Below, piece after piece: positions 16,054-24,844 of a stretch of 49,977 nucleotides of DNA. Location of the stretch: the NCBI RefSeq assembly GCF_002934685.1, contig NZ_NKHL01000085.1:1-49977 (forward strand), written 5' to 3'. The stretch's first letter is position 1. The number at the start of each line of letters is the position of its first letter. A model generated the notes under the pieces. That model saw only the letters and a list, made by a program, of their open reading frames with translations, searched no databases and was not told where the DNA came from. The stretch comes from Pseudomonas bohemica (GTDB lineage: Bacteria > Pseudomonadota > Gammaproteobacteria > Pseudomonadales > Pseudomonadaceae). The position numbers were made by a program, and so were the translations under genes.

Positions 16054-17988
16054 ATGCCTGATCCCATACCGTTAAAGGACCATGAGAAGGAGACCCGGCT
16101 GGTCAACAAACGGTTGATCGCCTGTGCGCTCCTGGTCGTTGCCCTCAGCATTGCGTTGGTTTGCCGGATGTATTTCCTGCAGGTCACCGAGTTCGCCTAT
16201 CACTCGACCATCTCCGAAAACAACCGCGTCCACGTCTTGCCGATTCCGCCGGAACGCGGGCTGATCTATGACCGCAACGGCGTGATCCTCGCCGACAACC
16301 GTCCCAGCTTCAACCTGACCATGACCCGCGAGCGGGCAGGGGACTGGCACGCGGTGATCGACACCCTGATGCAGATCCTCAACCTGCCCGACGAAGACCG
16401 CATCGTCTTCGACAAGGCGATGAAGAACTCGCCGCACCGCTTCGTGCCGGTCACCCTTCTTTATGAGCTGACCGAAGAGCAGATCGCTCTGCTTGCTGTC
16501 AATCAATTCCGCCTGCCGGGTCTGGATGTCGAGGCGCAGTTCGTTCGCCACTACCCCTTGGCTGAGCATTTCGCGCATTCGATCGGCTATGTCGGGCGGA
16601 TCAACGAAAAAGAAGCCACCCAGCTGGATCAGGTGGAGTATCGCGGCACTCAGTCCATCGGCAAGACCGGCATCGAACGTTTCTACGAAAACGAACTGCA
16701 CGGCCATGTCGGTTACGAAGAAGTCGAGACCAACGCCCAGGGCCGCGTGCTGCGAGTTCTCAATCATCACGATCCGGTGGCCGGGAAAAGCATTACCCTG
16801 AGCCTGGACATCAAACTGCAGGAAGCCGCCGAAGAAGCGCTGGGCGACCGCCGCGGCTCGGTGGTGGCGATCGATCCGGCCACCGGCGAAGTGCTGGCGA
16901 TGGTCAGCAAGCCGAGCTTCGACCCGAACCTGTTCGTCACCGGCATCAGCTTCAAGGAGTATTCGGCCTTGCGTGATTCGGTCGACCGGCCGCTGTTCAA
17001 CCGCGTGCTGCGCGGCCTGTATGCGCCGGGCTCGACCATCAAGCCTGAAGTGGCCATCGCCGGGCTGGACAGCGGGGTCATCACGCCGTCGACCCGGGTC
17101 TTCGATCCGGGCTACTTCCAGCTGCCGGACTTCGATCACAAATACCGTAACTGGAACCACAGCGGCGACGGCTGGGTGGACCTGAACGCGGCGATCATGC
17201 GTTCCAACGACACCTACTTCTATGACCTGGCGCACAAGTTGGGCATCGACCGCCTGCACGATTACCTGACCATGTTCGGCATCGGTCAGAAGGTCTCACT
17301 GGACATGTTCGAGGAGTCTGCGGGGCTGATGCCGTCGAAGGAGTGGAAGCGCATCACGCGGCGCCAGGCGTGGTTCCCCGGCGAGACGGTGATCCTCGGG
17401 ATCGGTCAGGGCTACATGCAGGTCACGCCGCTGCAACTGGCCCAGGCCACCACGCTGATCGCCAACAGGGGCGTGTGGAACCGCCCGCATCTGGCCAAGG
17501 AAATTGGCGGCGTGCCGCCAGTGGACGAGCATCCGATGCCCAATATCGTGCTGCGTGATTCCCGAGAGTGGGATCAGGTCAACAATGGCATGCAGTCGGT
17601 GATGCACGACCCGCGCGGTATCGCCCGCGCCGCGGCCCAGGGTGCGCAATACCGAATCGCCGGGAAAAGTGGTACGGCGCAGGTGGTGGCGATCAAGCAG
17701 GGCGAGCGCTACAACCGCGACAAGACGCTTGAACGGCACCGCGACAACGCCTTGTTCGTCGGTTTCGCACCGGCTGCCAATCCGAAAATCGCGGTGGCAG
17801 TGATGATCGAGAACGGCGAGGCGGGCGGTCGTGTGGCGGGTCCGGTGGTCCGGCAGATCCTCGACGCCTGGCTGCTGGATCAGGACGGCCATCTCAAACA
17901 GCAATACGCCACGCCGAATGCCACGCCGGCCAACCCCAAAGTGCAGATCGCCGCGCCGAGCAAGGCCGTGGTGCAGCCGCCGGTTTGA
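16054..17988 (+). CDS. mrdA: penicillin-binding protein 2 (stand-alone MrdA paralogue)
   Basis: A 644-residue class B transpeptidase that cross-links peptidoglycan. There is a cytoplasmic N-terminus, one membrane anchor at about 20-37 and a periplasmic dimerisation part (ERGLIYDRNGVILADN at 67-82). The transpeptidase domain has the active serine Ser327 in STIK (327-330), SND at 384-386 and KSGT at 538-541. The C-terminus has a 30-residue Ala/Pro/Lys tail. The start at 16054 gives the typical MPDPIPLKDHEKE beginning; the frame extends 27 codons upstream without similarity. It is not followed by rodA, so it is a second, solitary PBP2 copy rather than the one of the rod-shape operon. It may be used under particular conditions or influence beta-lactam response. 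Confidence 0.9.
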   Translation: MPDPIPLKDHEKETRLVNKRLIACALLVVALSIALVCRMYFLQVTEFAYHSTISENNRVHVLPIPPERGLIYDRNGVILADNRPSFNLTMTRERAGDWHAVIDTLMQILNLPDEDRIVFDKAMKNSPHRFVPVTLLYELTEEQIALLAVNQFRLPGLDVEAQFVRHYPLAEHFAHSIGYVGRINEKEATQLDQVEYRGTQSIGKTGIERFYENELHGHVGYEEVETNAQGRVLRVLNHHDPVAGKSITLSLDIKLQEAAEEALGDRRGSVVAIDPATGEVLAMVSKPSFDPNLFVTGISFKEYSALRDSVDRPLFNRVLRGLYAPGSTIKPEVAIAGLDSGVITPSTRVFDPGYFQLPDFDHKYRNWNHSGDGWVDLNAAIMRSNDTYFYDLAHKLGIDRLHDYLTMFGIGQKVSLDMFEESAGLMPSKEWKRITRRQAWFPGETVILGIGQGYMQVTPLQLAQATTLIANRGVWNRPHLAKEIGGVPPVDEHPMPNIVLRDSREWDQVNNGMQSVMHDPRGIARAAAQGAQYRIAGKSGTAQVVAIKQGERYNRDKTLERHRDNALFVGFAPAANPKIAVAVMIENGEAGGRVAGPVVRQILDAWLLDQDGHLKQQYATPNATPANPKVQIAAPSKAVVQPPV

Positions 17989-18017
17989 GTGCGGCGGTGC
18001 CAGGCAGGCACAGTTGC

Positions 18018-18112
18018 CCGAGGGAATGAGCTTGCTCGCGAAAGCTGAGTCCCGGGCGCTGCAGTTGATGCGGATGTACTGGGCCCTTCGTGAGCAAGCT
18101 CACTCCCACGGG
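18018..18112. repeat. REP pair, class A
   Basis: CCGAGGGAATGAGCTTGCTCGCGAAAG and the opposed CTTCGTGAGCAAGCTCACTCCCACGGG form an inverted pair about 42 bp apart, between the PBP2 and poxB genes. Confidence 0.85.
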
Positions 18113-18264
18113 TTCTGCGCCAGGCAATCCATTTGCGCTGGGCCAGCGATAGCACATCCTGACAAGCACTGAACTGTGACCAGCGCTACGGGTCGATTTG
18201 AAACGACGCACGATGCAGCCTTTGGCTTCGTGCGGCCCCTTCGACTCGACAAGGAACCTGCCCC

Positions 18265-19986
18265 ATGTCCAGCAGAACCATCGCCGACTACCTCGCGCAA
18301 ACCCTCGCTGCAGCCGGCGTCTCGAAAATCTGGGGGGTCAGCGGCGATAGCCTGAATGGTCTGACCGACAGCCTCGAACGCCTGGGCAAAATCAAGTGGA
18401 TGCACACCCGCCACGAGGAAGTGGCCGCGTTTGCCGCCGGTGCCGAGGCCGCCGCCACCGGCAAGCTCGCGGTCTGCGCGGGTAGCTGTGGCCCCGGCAA
18501 TCTGCACCTGATCAACGGCCTGTACGACTGTCATCGCAGCCGCGTTCCGGTATTGGCCATTGCCGCACAGATTCCGTCCTCTGAAATCGGCCTCAATTAC
18601 TTTCAGGAAACCCACCCGACCGAGCTGTTCAAGGAGTGCAGCCACTTCGTCGAAGCGGTCAGCAGCCCTGAGCAATTCCCGCGGGTGCTGGAGCGAGCCA
18701 TGCGTGCCGCGATCAGTGAGGGGGGCGTGGCAGTGATCGTGATTCCGGGCGACGTTGCCTTGCAGCCGGCCCCGGACATCAAGCCAGCCTGGGTCGATGT
18801 CGGCCCTGCGCGGGTGATCCCGGCGGAGAAGGACCTGGAGCGTCTGGTAGAAATTCTCGATAAATCCAAGGCCGTGACCATTCTGGCAGGCGCGGGCTGT
18901 GCCGAGGCTCATGATCAAGTCGTGGCGCTGGCGGAAAAGCTCTCTGCGCCGGTGGTTCACGCGCTGCGCGGCAAACAGTACATCGAATACGCCAACCCCT
19001 TCGACGTGGGCATGACCGGGCTAATCGGTTTCAGCTCCGGCTATCACGCGATGATGTCCTGCGACACCCTGGTGATCCTCGGCAGCAGCTTCCCGTACCG
19101 TAATTTCTACCCTGAAAAAGCCAATATCGTTCAGATCGACATCGACCCCGCAGCCCTCGGCCGGCGCGTGCCGCTGACGCTGGGCCTGGAAGGCGGGATC
19201 GCCGAAACCGTCGTCGCGCTGCTGCCGAGGATCAAGGCGCACACCGATCGCAAATTCCTCGACAAGGCACTGGACCACTACGCCAAGGCCCGCGAAGAAC
19301 TCGACGAGCTGGCCACGCCGTCGGCCCAGGGCGAGCCGATCCATCCGCAATACCTGACGCGCATGGTCGACGCCTACGCTGATCCGGACACGATCTTCAC
19401 CGTCGACGTCGGCACGCCAACTCTGTGGGCCGCGCGTTACCTGACCATGAACGGCCAGCGCTCGCTGCTGGGTTCGTTCAACCACGGTTCGATGGCCAAC
19501 GCCATGCCTCAGGCCCTTGGCGCGAAAGCGGCGTTCCCTCAGCGGCAGGTAGTGGCGTTGTGTGGTGATGGCGGCCTGTCGATGCTGATGGGGGACCTGC
19601 TGAGCATTCGCCAGCTCAACCTGCCGATCAATATCGTGGTGTTCAACAACAGCTCGCTGGGCTTCGTTGCCATGGAAATGCAGGCCAGCGGCTATGTGCC
19701 CCATGACACTGATTTCCACGCCACCAATTTCGCCAATATCGCCATCGGCGCAGGGATTCTCGGGATACGCGTGGAGGAGTCCGCCGACCTGCCTAACGCG
19801 CTGAAAAAAGCTTTCGAACATCCAGGGCCCGTGGTGCTGGATGTGGTCACCGCGAAACAGGAACTGGGTCTGCCTCCGAAGATCAAACTGGCCCAGGCCA
19901 AGGGCTTCAGCCTGTTTACCTTGAAAGCGGTGATGAGCGGCAAGGCGGATCAGATACTGGAGTTGGCGAAGACCAATCTCCGGTAA
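18265..19986 (+). CDS. poxB: pyruvate dehydrogenase (quinone), pyruvate oxidase
   Basis: A 573-residue thiamine diphosphate enzyme that decarboxylates pyruvate to acetate and passes electrons to ubiquinone at the inner membrane. TPP activation uses a Glu in [16 protein letters not shown] (Glu51/52). The TPP/Mg motif begins GDG at 434-436 and ends with Asn461-Asn462. The central FAD domain includes [21 protein letters not shown]. The C-terminal 25 residues could form the lipid-binding helix. Length and motif order match E. coli PoxB (572). ATG 18265 follows AAGGAACCTGCCCC. It is transcribed alone; in other bacteria it is expressed in stationary phase, but no promoter element is identified here. 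Confidence 0.95.
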   Translation: MSSRTIADYLAQTLAAAGVSKIWGVSGDSLNGLTDSLERLGKIKWMHTRHEEVAAFAAGAEAAATGKLAVCAGSCGPGNLHLINGLYDCHRSRVPVLAIAAQIPSSEIGLNYFQETHPTELFKECSHFVEAVSSPEQFPRVLERAMRAAISEGGVAVIVIPGDVALQPAPDIKPAWVDVGPARVIPAEKDLERLVEILDKSKAVTILAGAGCAEAHDQVVALAEKLSAPVVHALRGKQYIEYANPFDVGMTGLIGFSSGYHAMMSCDTLVILGSSFPYRNFYPEKANIVQIDIDPAALGRRVPLTLGLEGGIAETVVALLPRIKAHTDRKFLDKALDHYAKAREELDELATPSAQGEPIHPQYLTRMVDAYADPDTIFTVDVGTPTLWAARYLTMNGQRSLLGSFNHGSMANAMPQALGAKAAFPQRQVVALCGDGGLSMLMGDLLSIRQLNLPINIVVFNNSSLGFVAMEMQASGYVPHDTDFHATNFANIAIGAGILGIRVEESADLPNALKKAFEHPGPVVLDVVTAKQELGLPPKIKLAQAKGFSLFTLKAVMSGKADQILELAKTNLR

Positions 19987-20052
19987 TTCCAATGCGGGCG
20001 CGCCATCGTCCCGTTCAGAAGGCCGCGCCTCGCTCTACCTCGCGACTGATGA

Positions 20053-20232
20053 CCTGTGGGAGTGAGCTTGCTCAGGAGGACGTTGGCACATCCGCTGTAT
20101 CTCCGTTGGCTGAGACAACGCTTTCGTGAGCAAGCTCACTCCTACAGGTGCCGCAAGGTCTTGAGCAAGCTCATCCCACAGGTGCTCCAAGGTCTTGATC
20201 AAGTTCACTACCACAGGTGCCCCCAGGGTTGT
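20053..20232. repeat. REP cluster with threefold tandem half-units
   Basis: CTGTGGGAGTGAGCTTGCTCAGG (about 20053) faces GTGAGCAAGCTCACTCCTACAG (about 20126). The right half is then repeated in tandem as units of 35, 34 and 36 bp: 20128-20162, 20163-20196 and 20197-20232. Each unit has the form GAGCAAGCTCAnnnCACAGGTGCnnCAAGGTCTT, and they decay progressively. The usual class A element is a simple inverted pair, so this is an amplified form. The rest of the 500-bp gap after poxB holds the operator of the next gene. Confidence 0.8.
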
Positions 20233-20397
20233 GAGATTGACCGAGTGTCAATATGGCGGCAGGTACAACCGGCATTGATTTTTTGCGACTCTTTTCGCCC
20301 ACGAAAAGTGCATTTCACCCCTGCCCGCACCATCCTGAATCACGCTATTGCCCTCTCGAAAACTGCTGAAAAAAAGCATTGTGCCAGCTTGAATCCC

Positions 20398-20445
20398 GAT
20401 GTTATGTTGATAACATCATGTTACGAAATGACTCCCTGATAACAT
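20398..20445. promoter_or_regulatory. operator candidate upstream of rpiR-type gene
   Basis: GATGTTATGTTGATAACATC (20398-20417) is an inverted repeat with perfect 8-bp arms and a 4-base centre. The half-site TGATAACAT is found within it at 20408-20416 and again at 20437-20445, with a weaker ATGTTACG between. The sites end 41 bp before the regulator's start codon. They probably bind the RpiR-type regulator itself and so control the dipeptidase/transport operon. Confidence 0.65.
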
Positions 20446-20486
20446 TTCTTTGGCTCGCGCCTACAGGCCTTTACAGTGGATTTTCC

Positions 20487-21338
20487 ATGGAACAGCGTCC
20501 TTTTCTCGATACGTTGGAACAGCGCTTCAGCGACCTGACGCCGACGGGCAAGCGTATCGCCGGGTATCTGCTGGCCAACCCGCAGAAGCTGCCGTTCGAG
20601 ACCGCCGACAGCATTGCGCAACAAACCGATACCACCGGTATTTCGGTAGGGCGCTTTCTGCGTTCGCTGGGCTATCGCAATATCGATGACGTTAAACAGA
20701 GCCTGCGCGGCGACGGCGCAAATCCTTGGGTGATTACCGATCGTCTCGGCGCGTTTCGCGAGCAGAGCACCCACGGCGACGCACTTGAACGTTCGATGAA
20801 CCGCGAGCTCGAAGCCATTCAGCGGGTCTACGCTCTGGCGCGCAGCGAAACCTTCGCGCGCATTGTCGAGCGCCTGTACAGCGCCGATGCGGTGTTCATC
20901 GTCGGTATCCAGACCACCCGCGGCATTCTCAATGCGTTCTTCACCCACCTCGAATACATCCGGCCCAAGGTCTATTACGTCGATGGACTGTCCGGGACCT
21001 ACGCTGAATCGCTGAACTCCCAATTCGAAAATCCCTACGCCGTCATCGCCGACTTCCGTACCTATTCAGCCGTCGCGAGAACCTTTTGCGAGGTTGCCCA
21101 CCAGCAAGGGCTGGCCATGGCCTTCATCACCGATTTTCACTGCCCGTGGGCGCGGGATTTTCCGACCGATCTTTTGCAACTGGACGCTGACGTGGGCCAG
21201 TTCTGGGATTCTCTGGCGCCGCTGACCTGCCTGTTCAATCTGATGGTGTCAGCAGTGGCCGAGAAATATGGTGATCGACTCGATCAACGCCTGGCGAAAA
21301 ACCGTGAGCTACAACAACTGTTCGGTCAGTTCGAATGA
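20487..21338 (+). CDS. RpiR/MurR-family transcriptional regulator
   Basis: A 283-residue regulator. The N-terminal HTH_6 domain runs about 1-75 (LEQRFSDLTPTGKRIAGYLL, then IAQQTDTTGISVGRFLRSLGYRNIDDVKQSL). A SIS domain follows at about 105-240, with AVFIVGIQTTRGILNAFF and YVDGLSG-TYAE as the ligand-binding part. RpiR proteins normally sense phosphosugars, some of them cell-wall sugars, so a muropeptide-related ligand is plausible in front of a D-Ala-D-Ala dipeptidase. The ATG at 20487 gives the normal N-terminus. It is followed 58 bp later by ddpX and probably heads the operon through to the ABC genes. Confidence 0.88.
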   Translation: MEQRPFLDTLEQRFSDLTPTGKRIAGYLLANPQKLPFETADSIAQQTDTTGISVGRFLRSLGYRNIDDVKQSLRGDGANPWVITDRLGAFREQSTHGDALERSMNRELEAIQRVYALARSETFARIVERLYSADAVFIVGIQTTRGILNAFFTHLEYIRPKVYYVDGLSGTYAESLNSQFENPYAVIADFRTYSAVARTFCEVAHQQGLAMAFITDFHCPWARDFPTDLLQLDADVGQFWDSLAPLTCLFNLMVSAVAEKYGDRLDQRLAKNRELQQLFGQFE

Positions 21339-21396
21339 CCCGGACGGTAAGAGAACCTGCGCGTGATGAACGTGTTTCTGATCTGGAGTGTTTTAC

Positions 21397-21951
21397 GTGA
21401 ATAGCCCCCTCGTCGAAGTCGATGCTCAGGCGTTGCAGGTCGAAATCGATCTGATCTACGCCGGGGTCGACAACCTCGCCGGCAAGCCGATTTACCAGGA
21501 TCCGCGTTGCCTGTTGCATCGCGATGCCGAGGCTTGCCTGCGCAAGGCCAGCGTCCTGGCACGTCAGGCCGGCCTGCGCCTGCGCATCTTCGATGCCTAT
21601 CGCCCGCCCTATGCGCAATACCTGCTGTGGGAGGCGCTGCCCAATCCGGAGTATGTCCGCGACCCGAGTCTGGGTTCGCACCATAGCCGGGGCGTAGCCG
21701 TGGACCTGACCCTGATCGACGCAGCCGGCAAGGCCCTGGACATGGGCACCGGCTTCGATGACATGCGCGAGCAGTCACACCCGTTTTTCGCCGACCTGCC
21801 AGCCGAGGTACAGCGCAACCGGCTGTTGCTGCTGGGGATCATGCTCGCTGGGGGATTCACCTACATCGACAGCGAGTGGTGGCATTACGAATTGCCCAAC
21901 GCCGACCAATACGCGTTGATCGACGATGGTTCGATCCGGCCGGCAAGCTGA
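21397..21951 (+). CDS. ddpX: D-alanyl-D-alanine dipeptidase (VanX/DdpX family)
   Basis: A 184-residue zinc dipeptidase. The motif SHHSRGVAVD at 94-103 gives the SxHxxGxAxD signature with ligands His96 and Asp103. EWWHYE at 160-165 gives the ExWH motif with catalytic Glu160 and ligand His163. RIFDAYRPPYAQ (the Arg-Pro loop) is the substrate-binding part. The GTG at 21397 is preferred because GGAG lies nine bases before it; a GTG at 21388 sits right at the SD and is unlikely. No signal peptide is seen, so it acts in the cytoplasm on imported D-Ala-D-Ala, as E. coli DdpX does, and does not by itself give vancomycin resistance. It lies between the RpiR-type gene and the importer genes. Confidence 0.93.
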   Translation: MNSPLVEVDAQALQVEIDLIYAGVDNLAGKPIYQDPRCLLHRDAEACLRKASVLARQAGLRLRIFDAYRPPYAQYLLWEALPNPEYVRDPSLGSHHSRGVAVDLTLIDAAGKALDMGTGFDDMREQSHPFFADLPAEVQRNRLLLLGIMLAGGFTYIDSEWWHYELPNADQYALIDDGSIRPAS

Positions 21952-22075
21952 CCGAACGCGCTTGTAACCGTGACGCCTGACCGGGACGAATATGAATCCC
22001 GGCTGAATCTGGTAACGACCTGGCTCTGAAACAGAGATCCGAAGAGAAATCTGAACAGAGCAGGCCATGCCATTT

Positions 22076-22100
22076 CGGAGCCCCCAGGCTCCGAGTTTTA
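22076..22100 (+). terminator. stem-loop with short T-run before the binding-protein gene
   Basis: CGGAGCC (22076-22082) and GGCTCCG (22087-22093) pair perfectly around CCCA and are followed by AGTTTTA. It is a weak intrinsic terminator or attenuator between ddpX and the ABC operon, and would lower read-through rather than stop it. Confidence 0.55.
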
Positions 22101-22167
22101 ACTGCCCGGTATAGCTTCAATAAAAAACCTGACGAACTTCCATACATCGAATGATCAAGGAACCGGC

Positions 22168-23724
22168 ATGAAATCAATCGTGACTCCCCGCAAGCTGGCG
22201 ATGGCAGTTCTCTGCACCGCCATGGGTCTGGGTGCCTGGCAGTCAGCCAGCGCGGCCGTGGCCCAGGACACCCTGATGATCGGCAAACCGTCCGATCCGC
22301 AGACCCTCGATCCGGCCGTGACCATCGACAACAACGACTGGACCGTGACGTATCCGGCTTACCAGCGCCTGGTGACCTACAAGGAAGAGAACGGCAAAGG
22401 CAGCACCGAAGTCGCCGGCGAGCTGGCCAGCAGTTGGTCCACCTCTGCGGACAACCTGACGTGGGAGTTCAAGCTCAAACCGGGCAACAAGTTCGATGAC
22501 GGCGCCGAGGTCAACGCTGAAGCGGTGAAGTTTTCATTCGACCGCGTGATGAAACTCAAGCAAGGCCCGTCCGGCGCATTCCCGGATGACATGACGGTGT
22601 CGGTGGTCGATCCGCTGACCGTCAAGTTCACCCTCAAGGCCCCTTACGCGCCATTTCTCTCGACCCTGGCGCACAACGGCGCGGCGATCATCAACCCGGA
22701 TGTCGCGAAGAAACCCGAAGGCGCCGAAGCCTACCTGTCGAACCACACAGCAGGTTCCGGCGCGTTCAAGCTGATCAACTGGCAGAAAGGCCAGGCCCTG
22801 ACCATGGAGCAGAACAACTACTACGCCGGCCCCAAACCGACGCTGAAGAAAGTCGTGGTCAAGATCATCGGTGAGGCCTCGGTGCGTCGTCTGCAACTGG
22901 AGCACGGTGATCTGGACATCATCGAAGATATGCCCGAAGACCAGCTCGAAGCGCTGGGCAAGAAGTCCGGCGTTGTCGTCGGCGATTACCCCTCCCTGCG
23001 GGTGACCTTGCTGTACTTCAATACCCAGAAGGCGCCGATGAACAACCCGGATGCACGCCGCGCGGTGGTCGAATCACTGGATTACGACGGCATCATCAAT
23101 GGCATTCTCAAAGGCAAGGCCAAGCCGCTGAATGGGCCGATCCCCCAGGGCATGTGGGCGTACGACGAGAAGCTGCCGCCGTTCAAGCAAGACCTTGGCA
23201 AGGCCAGGGACGATCTGGCCAAGGTCTCGCCGAAGATCAGCGACCTGACCTTCATGTACTCCGACAAGGACCCGAACTGGGAACCGATCGGCCTGACCCT
23301 GCAAGCCGGTCTGCAATCGTTGGGCGTGAACCTGAAGATGGAAAAACTGGCCAACGCCAGCATGCGTGAGCGCCTGGGCAGCGGCGATTTCGACGTCGCC
23401 ATCGGCTCCTGGAGCCCGGACTTCGCCGACCCCTACATGTTCATGAACTTCTTCTTCGACTCGAAGCTGAAAGGCTTGGCGGGTAACCGCTCGTTCTACG
23501 ACAACCCGGCGGTGGACAAGCTGATCCGCGAGTCGGCAACCACCAACGACATGGCCAGGCGTACCGAGCTGTATCAGCAGGCACAGAAGATCGTGCTCGG
23601 CGACAGCGTCTACGCCTACCTGTACCAGAAGGCCTATACCGTACCGATGAGCGACAAGGTCAAGGGTTACGTGTTCAACCCGATGTTGGAACAAGTGTTC
23701 AACGTCGGCACGATCACCAAGTAA
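22168..23724 (+). CDS. ABC transporter dipeptide-binding protein (DdpA/DppA-like)
   Basis: A 518-residue periplasmic solute-binding protein of SBP family 5. The Sec signal peptide covers about 1-30 (ends SASAAVA-QD). The mature start DTLMIGKPSDPQTLDPA and ELASSWSTSADNLTWEFKLKPG are family signatures. It binds a peptide for the two permeases and two ATPases that follow. Since the cluster holds a D-Ala-D-Ala dipeptidase, the ligand is probably D-Ala-D-Ala or a related cell-wall peptide; this is inference. The ATG at 22168 follows AAGGAACCGGC. A strong stem-loop follows the stop codon, which may raise the amount of this subunit over the membrane parts. Confidence 0.92.
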   Translation: MKSIVTPRKLAMAVLCTAMGLGAWQSASAAVAQDTLMIGKPSDPQTLDPAVTIDNNDWTVTYPAYQRLVTYKEENGKGSTEVAGELASSWSTSADNLTWEFKLKPGNKFDDGAEVNAEAVKFSFDRVMKLKQGPSGAFPDDMTVSVVDPLTVKFTLKAPYAPFLSTLAHNGAAIINPDVAKKPEGAEAYLSNHTAGSGAFKLINWQKGQALTMEQNNYYAGPKPTLKKVVVKIIGEASVRRLQLEHGDLDIIEDMPEDQLEALGKKSGVVVGDYPSLRVTLLYFNTQKAPMNNPDARRAVVESLDYDGIINGILKGKAKPLNGPIPQGMWAYDEKLPPFKQDLGKARDDLAKVSPKISDLTFMYSDKDPNWEPIGLTLQAGLQSLGVNLKMEKLANASMRERLGSGDFDVAIGSWSPDFADPYMFMNFFFDSKLKGLAGNRSFYDNPAVDKLIRESATTNDMARRTELYQQAQKIVLGDSVYAYLYQKAYTVPMSDKVKGYVFNPMLEQVFNVGTITK

Positions 23725-23740
23725 GTCGTAGTTGTTCAAT

Positions 23741-23765
23741 CGGCCCTGCAGCGGACGCAGGGCCG
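23741..23765 (+). other. intercistronic stem-loop after the binding-protein gene
   Basis: CGGCCCTGC (23741-23749) and GCAGGGCCG (23757-23765) pair perfectly around AGCGGAC. No T-run follows, so it is more likely an mRNA-stabilising or attenuating hairpin than a terminator. Such hairpins after binding-protein genes are known to give uneven subunit levels. Confidence 0.7.
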
Positions 23766-23826
23766 TTGCAACGCTGTGTCCGCGAGCTGTTTCGCGTTGT
23801 CGATTGATGCGTGACCGAGGTGCCTG

Positions 23827-24843
23827 ATGGCCTTCCTGAATATGCTGCGTAAACGCCTGGGCGGCCTGCTGCTGGTGGTGTTTGGCGTTTCATTGATTAC
23901 CTTTTCCATATCTCACCTGATCCCGGGCGACCCTGCGCGGCTGATTGCCGGCGACCGCGCTACCGACGCGATTGTCGAGAATATCCGCCACCAGTTGGGC
24001 CTGGATCTGCCGCTGTATCAGCAATACGGTCGCTACATGCTCGACCTGTTGCACGGCGATCTCGGCACGTCGATCCGCACCCATCGCCCGGTGCTGGAGG
24101 ACCTGCAGGCGTTCTTCCCGGCGACCCTGGAACTGGCGCTGGCAGCGCTGACCCTGTCGATTCTGGTGGGTGTGCCGCTGGGTGTGCTGTCGGCGGTCTA
24201 CCACAACCGCTTCATCGATCAGGTGGCGCGAACCCTGGCGGTGACCGGTATTTCCACCCCGGCGTTCTGGCTCGGACTAGGGCTGATCGTGCTGTTCTAT
24301 GGCCACCTGAACTGGCTGCCGGGCAGCGGTCGCCTCGACGAGGGGCTGGAGCCGCCGCCGATGGTCACCGGCTTTTACCTGATCGACACTTTGATTGCCG
24401 GTGATACCGCGCTGTTTTTCAACGCCGCGCAACACCTGATTCTGCCGGCGATCACCCTGGGCTTCGTCAACCTCGGCGTCGTGGCCCGGCAGATCCGCTC
24501 GGCGATGCTCGATCAACTGGGCGAAGACTACATCCGCACCGCGCGCGCCTATGGTCTCTCGAAATGGGCGGTGGTCCTGCGCCACGCGCTGCCCAATGCG
24601 CTGATCCCCTCAGTGACCGTGCTGGGCCTGACCCTCGGTGATCTGCTGTATGGCGCCGTGCTGACCGAAACCGTGTTCGCCTGGCCGGGCATGGGCGCCT
24701 ATGTGGTCAAGTCGATCCAGTCGCTGGATTTTCCGGCGGTCATGGGTTTCGCGATTCTGGTGTCCTTCATTTATGTACTGCTCAACATGGCGATCGATCT
24801 GCTGTACCGCCTGATCGACCCCCGCATCGGCGAGGTCAACTGA
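23827..24843 (+). CDS. dipeptide ABC transporter permease (DppB/DdpB-like)
   Basis: A 338-residue inner-membrane permease. The first membrane segment is at 13-31, followed by the DppB-type N-terminal region with SHLIPGDPARLIAGDRA. Five further segments follow. The EAA loop that docks the ATPase is DYIRTARAYGLSKWAVVLRHALPNAL, and the C-terminus ends with RLIDPRIGEVN as in most DppB proteins. ATG 23827 follows GAGGTGCCTG. It is separated from the next permease gene by a single base, so the two are translated together. It works as a heterodimer with that product. Confidence 0.93.
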   Translation: MAFLNMLRKRLGGLLLVVFGVSLITFSISHLIPGDPARLIAGDRATDAIVENIRHQLGLDLPLYQQYGRYMLDLLHGDLGTSIRTHRPVLEDLQAFFPATLELALAALTLSILVGVPLGVLSAVYHNRFIDQVARTLAVTGISTPAFWLGLGLIVLFYGHLNWLPGSGRLDEGLEPPPMVTGFYLIDTLIAGDTALFFNAAQHLILPAITLGFVNLGVVARQIRSAMLDQLGEDYIRTARAYGLSKWAVVLRHALPNALIPSVTVLGLTLGDLLYGAVLTETVFAWPGMGAYVVKSIQSLDFPAVMGFAILVSFIYVLLNMAIDLLYRLIDPRIGEVN

Positions 24844-24844
24844 G

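Noticed and set aside
16072..17259. Minus-strand open frame of 395 codons inside the PBP2 gene
   Set aside because: It is complementary to conserved transpeptidase motifs and has the composition of a shadow frame.
18018..18112. REP pairs considered as transcription terminators
   Set aside because: They form strong stems but lack a T-run, and the same sequence occurs in many gaps; they are repeats first, with any termination effect secondary.
20128..20232. Tandem 35-bp units considered as a CRISPR array
   Set aside because: The units are adjacent without unique spacers, match the REP core, and there are no cas genes.
21397..21951. VanX-like gene as a vancomycin resistance determinant
   Set aside because: No vanH or vanA-type ligase is present, and the neighbours form a dipeptide importer, so a nutritional DdpX role is much more likely.
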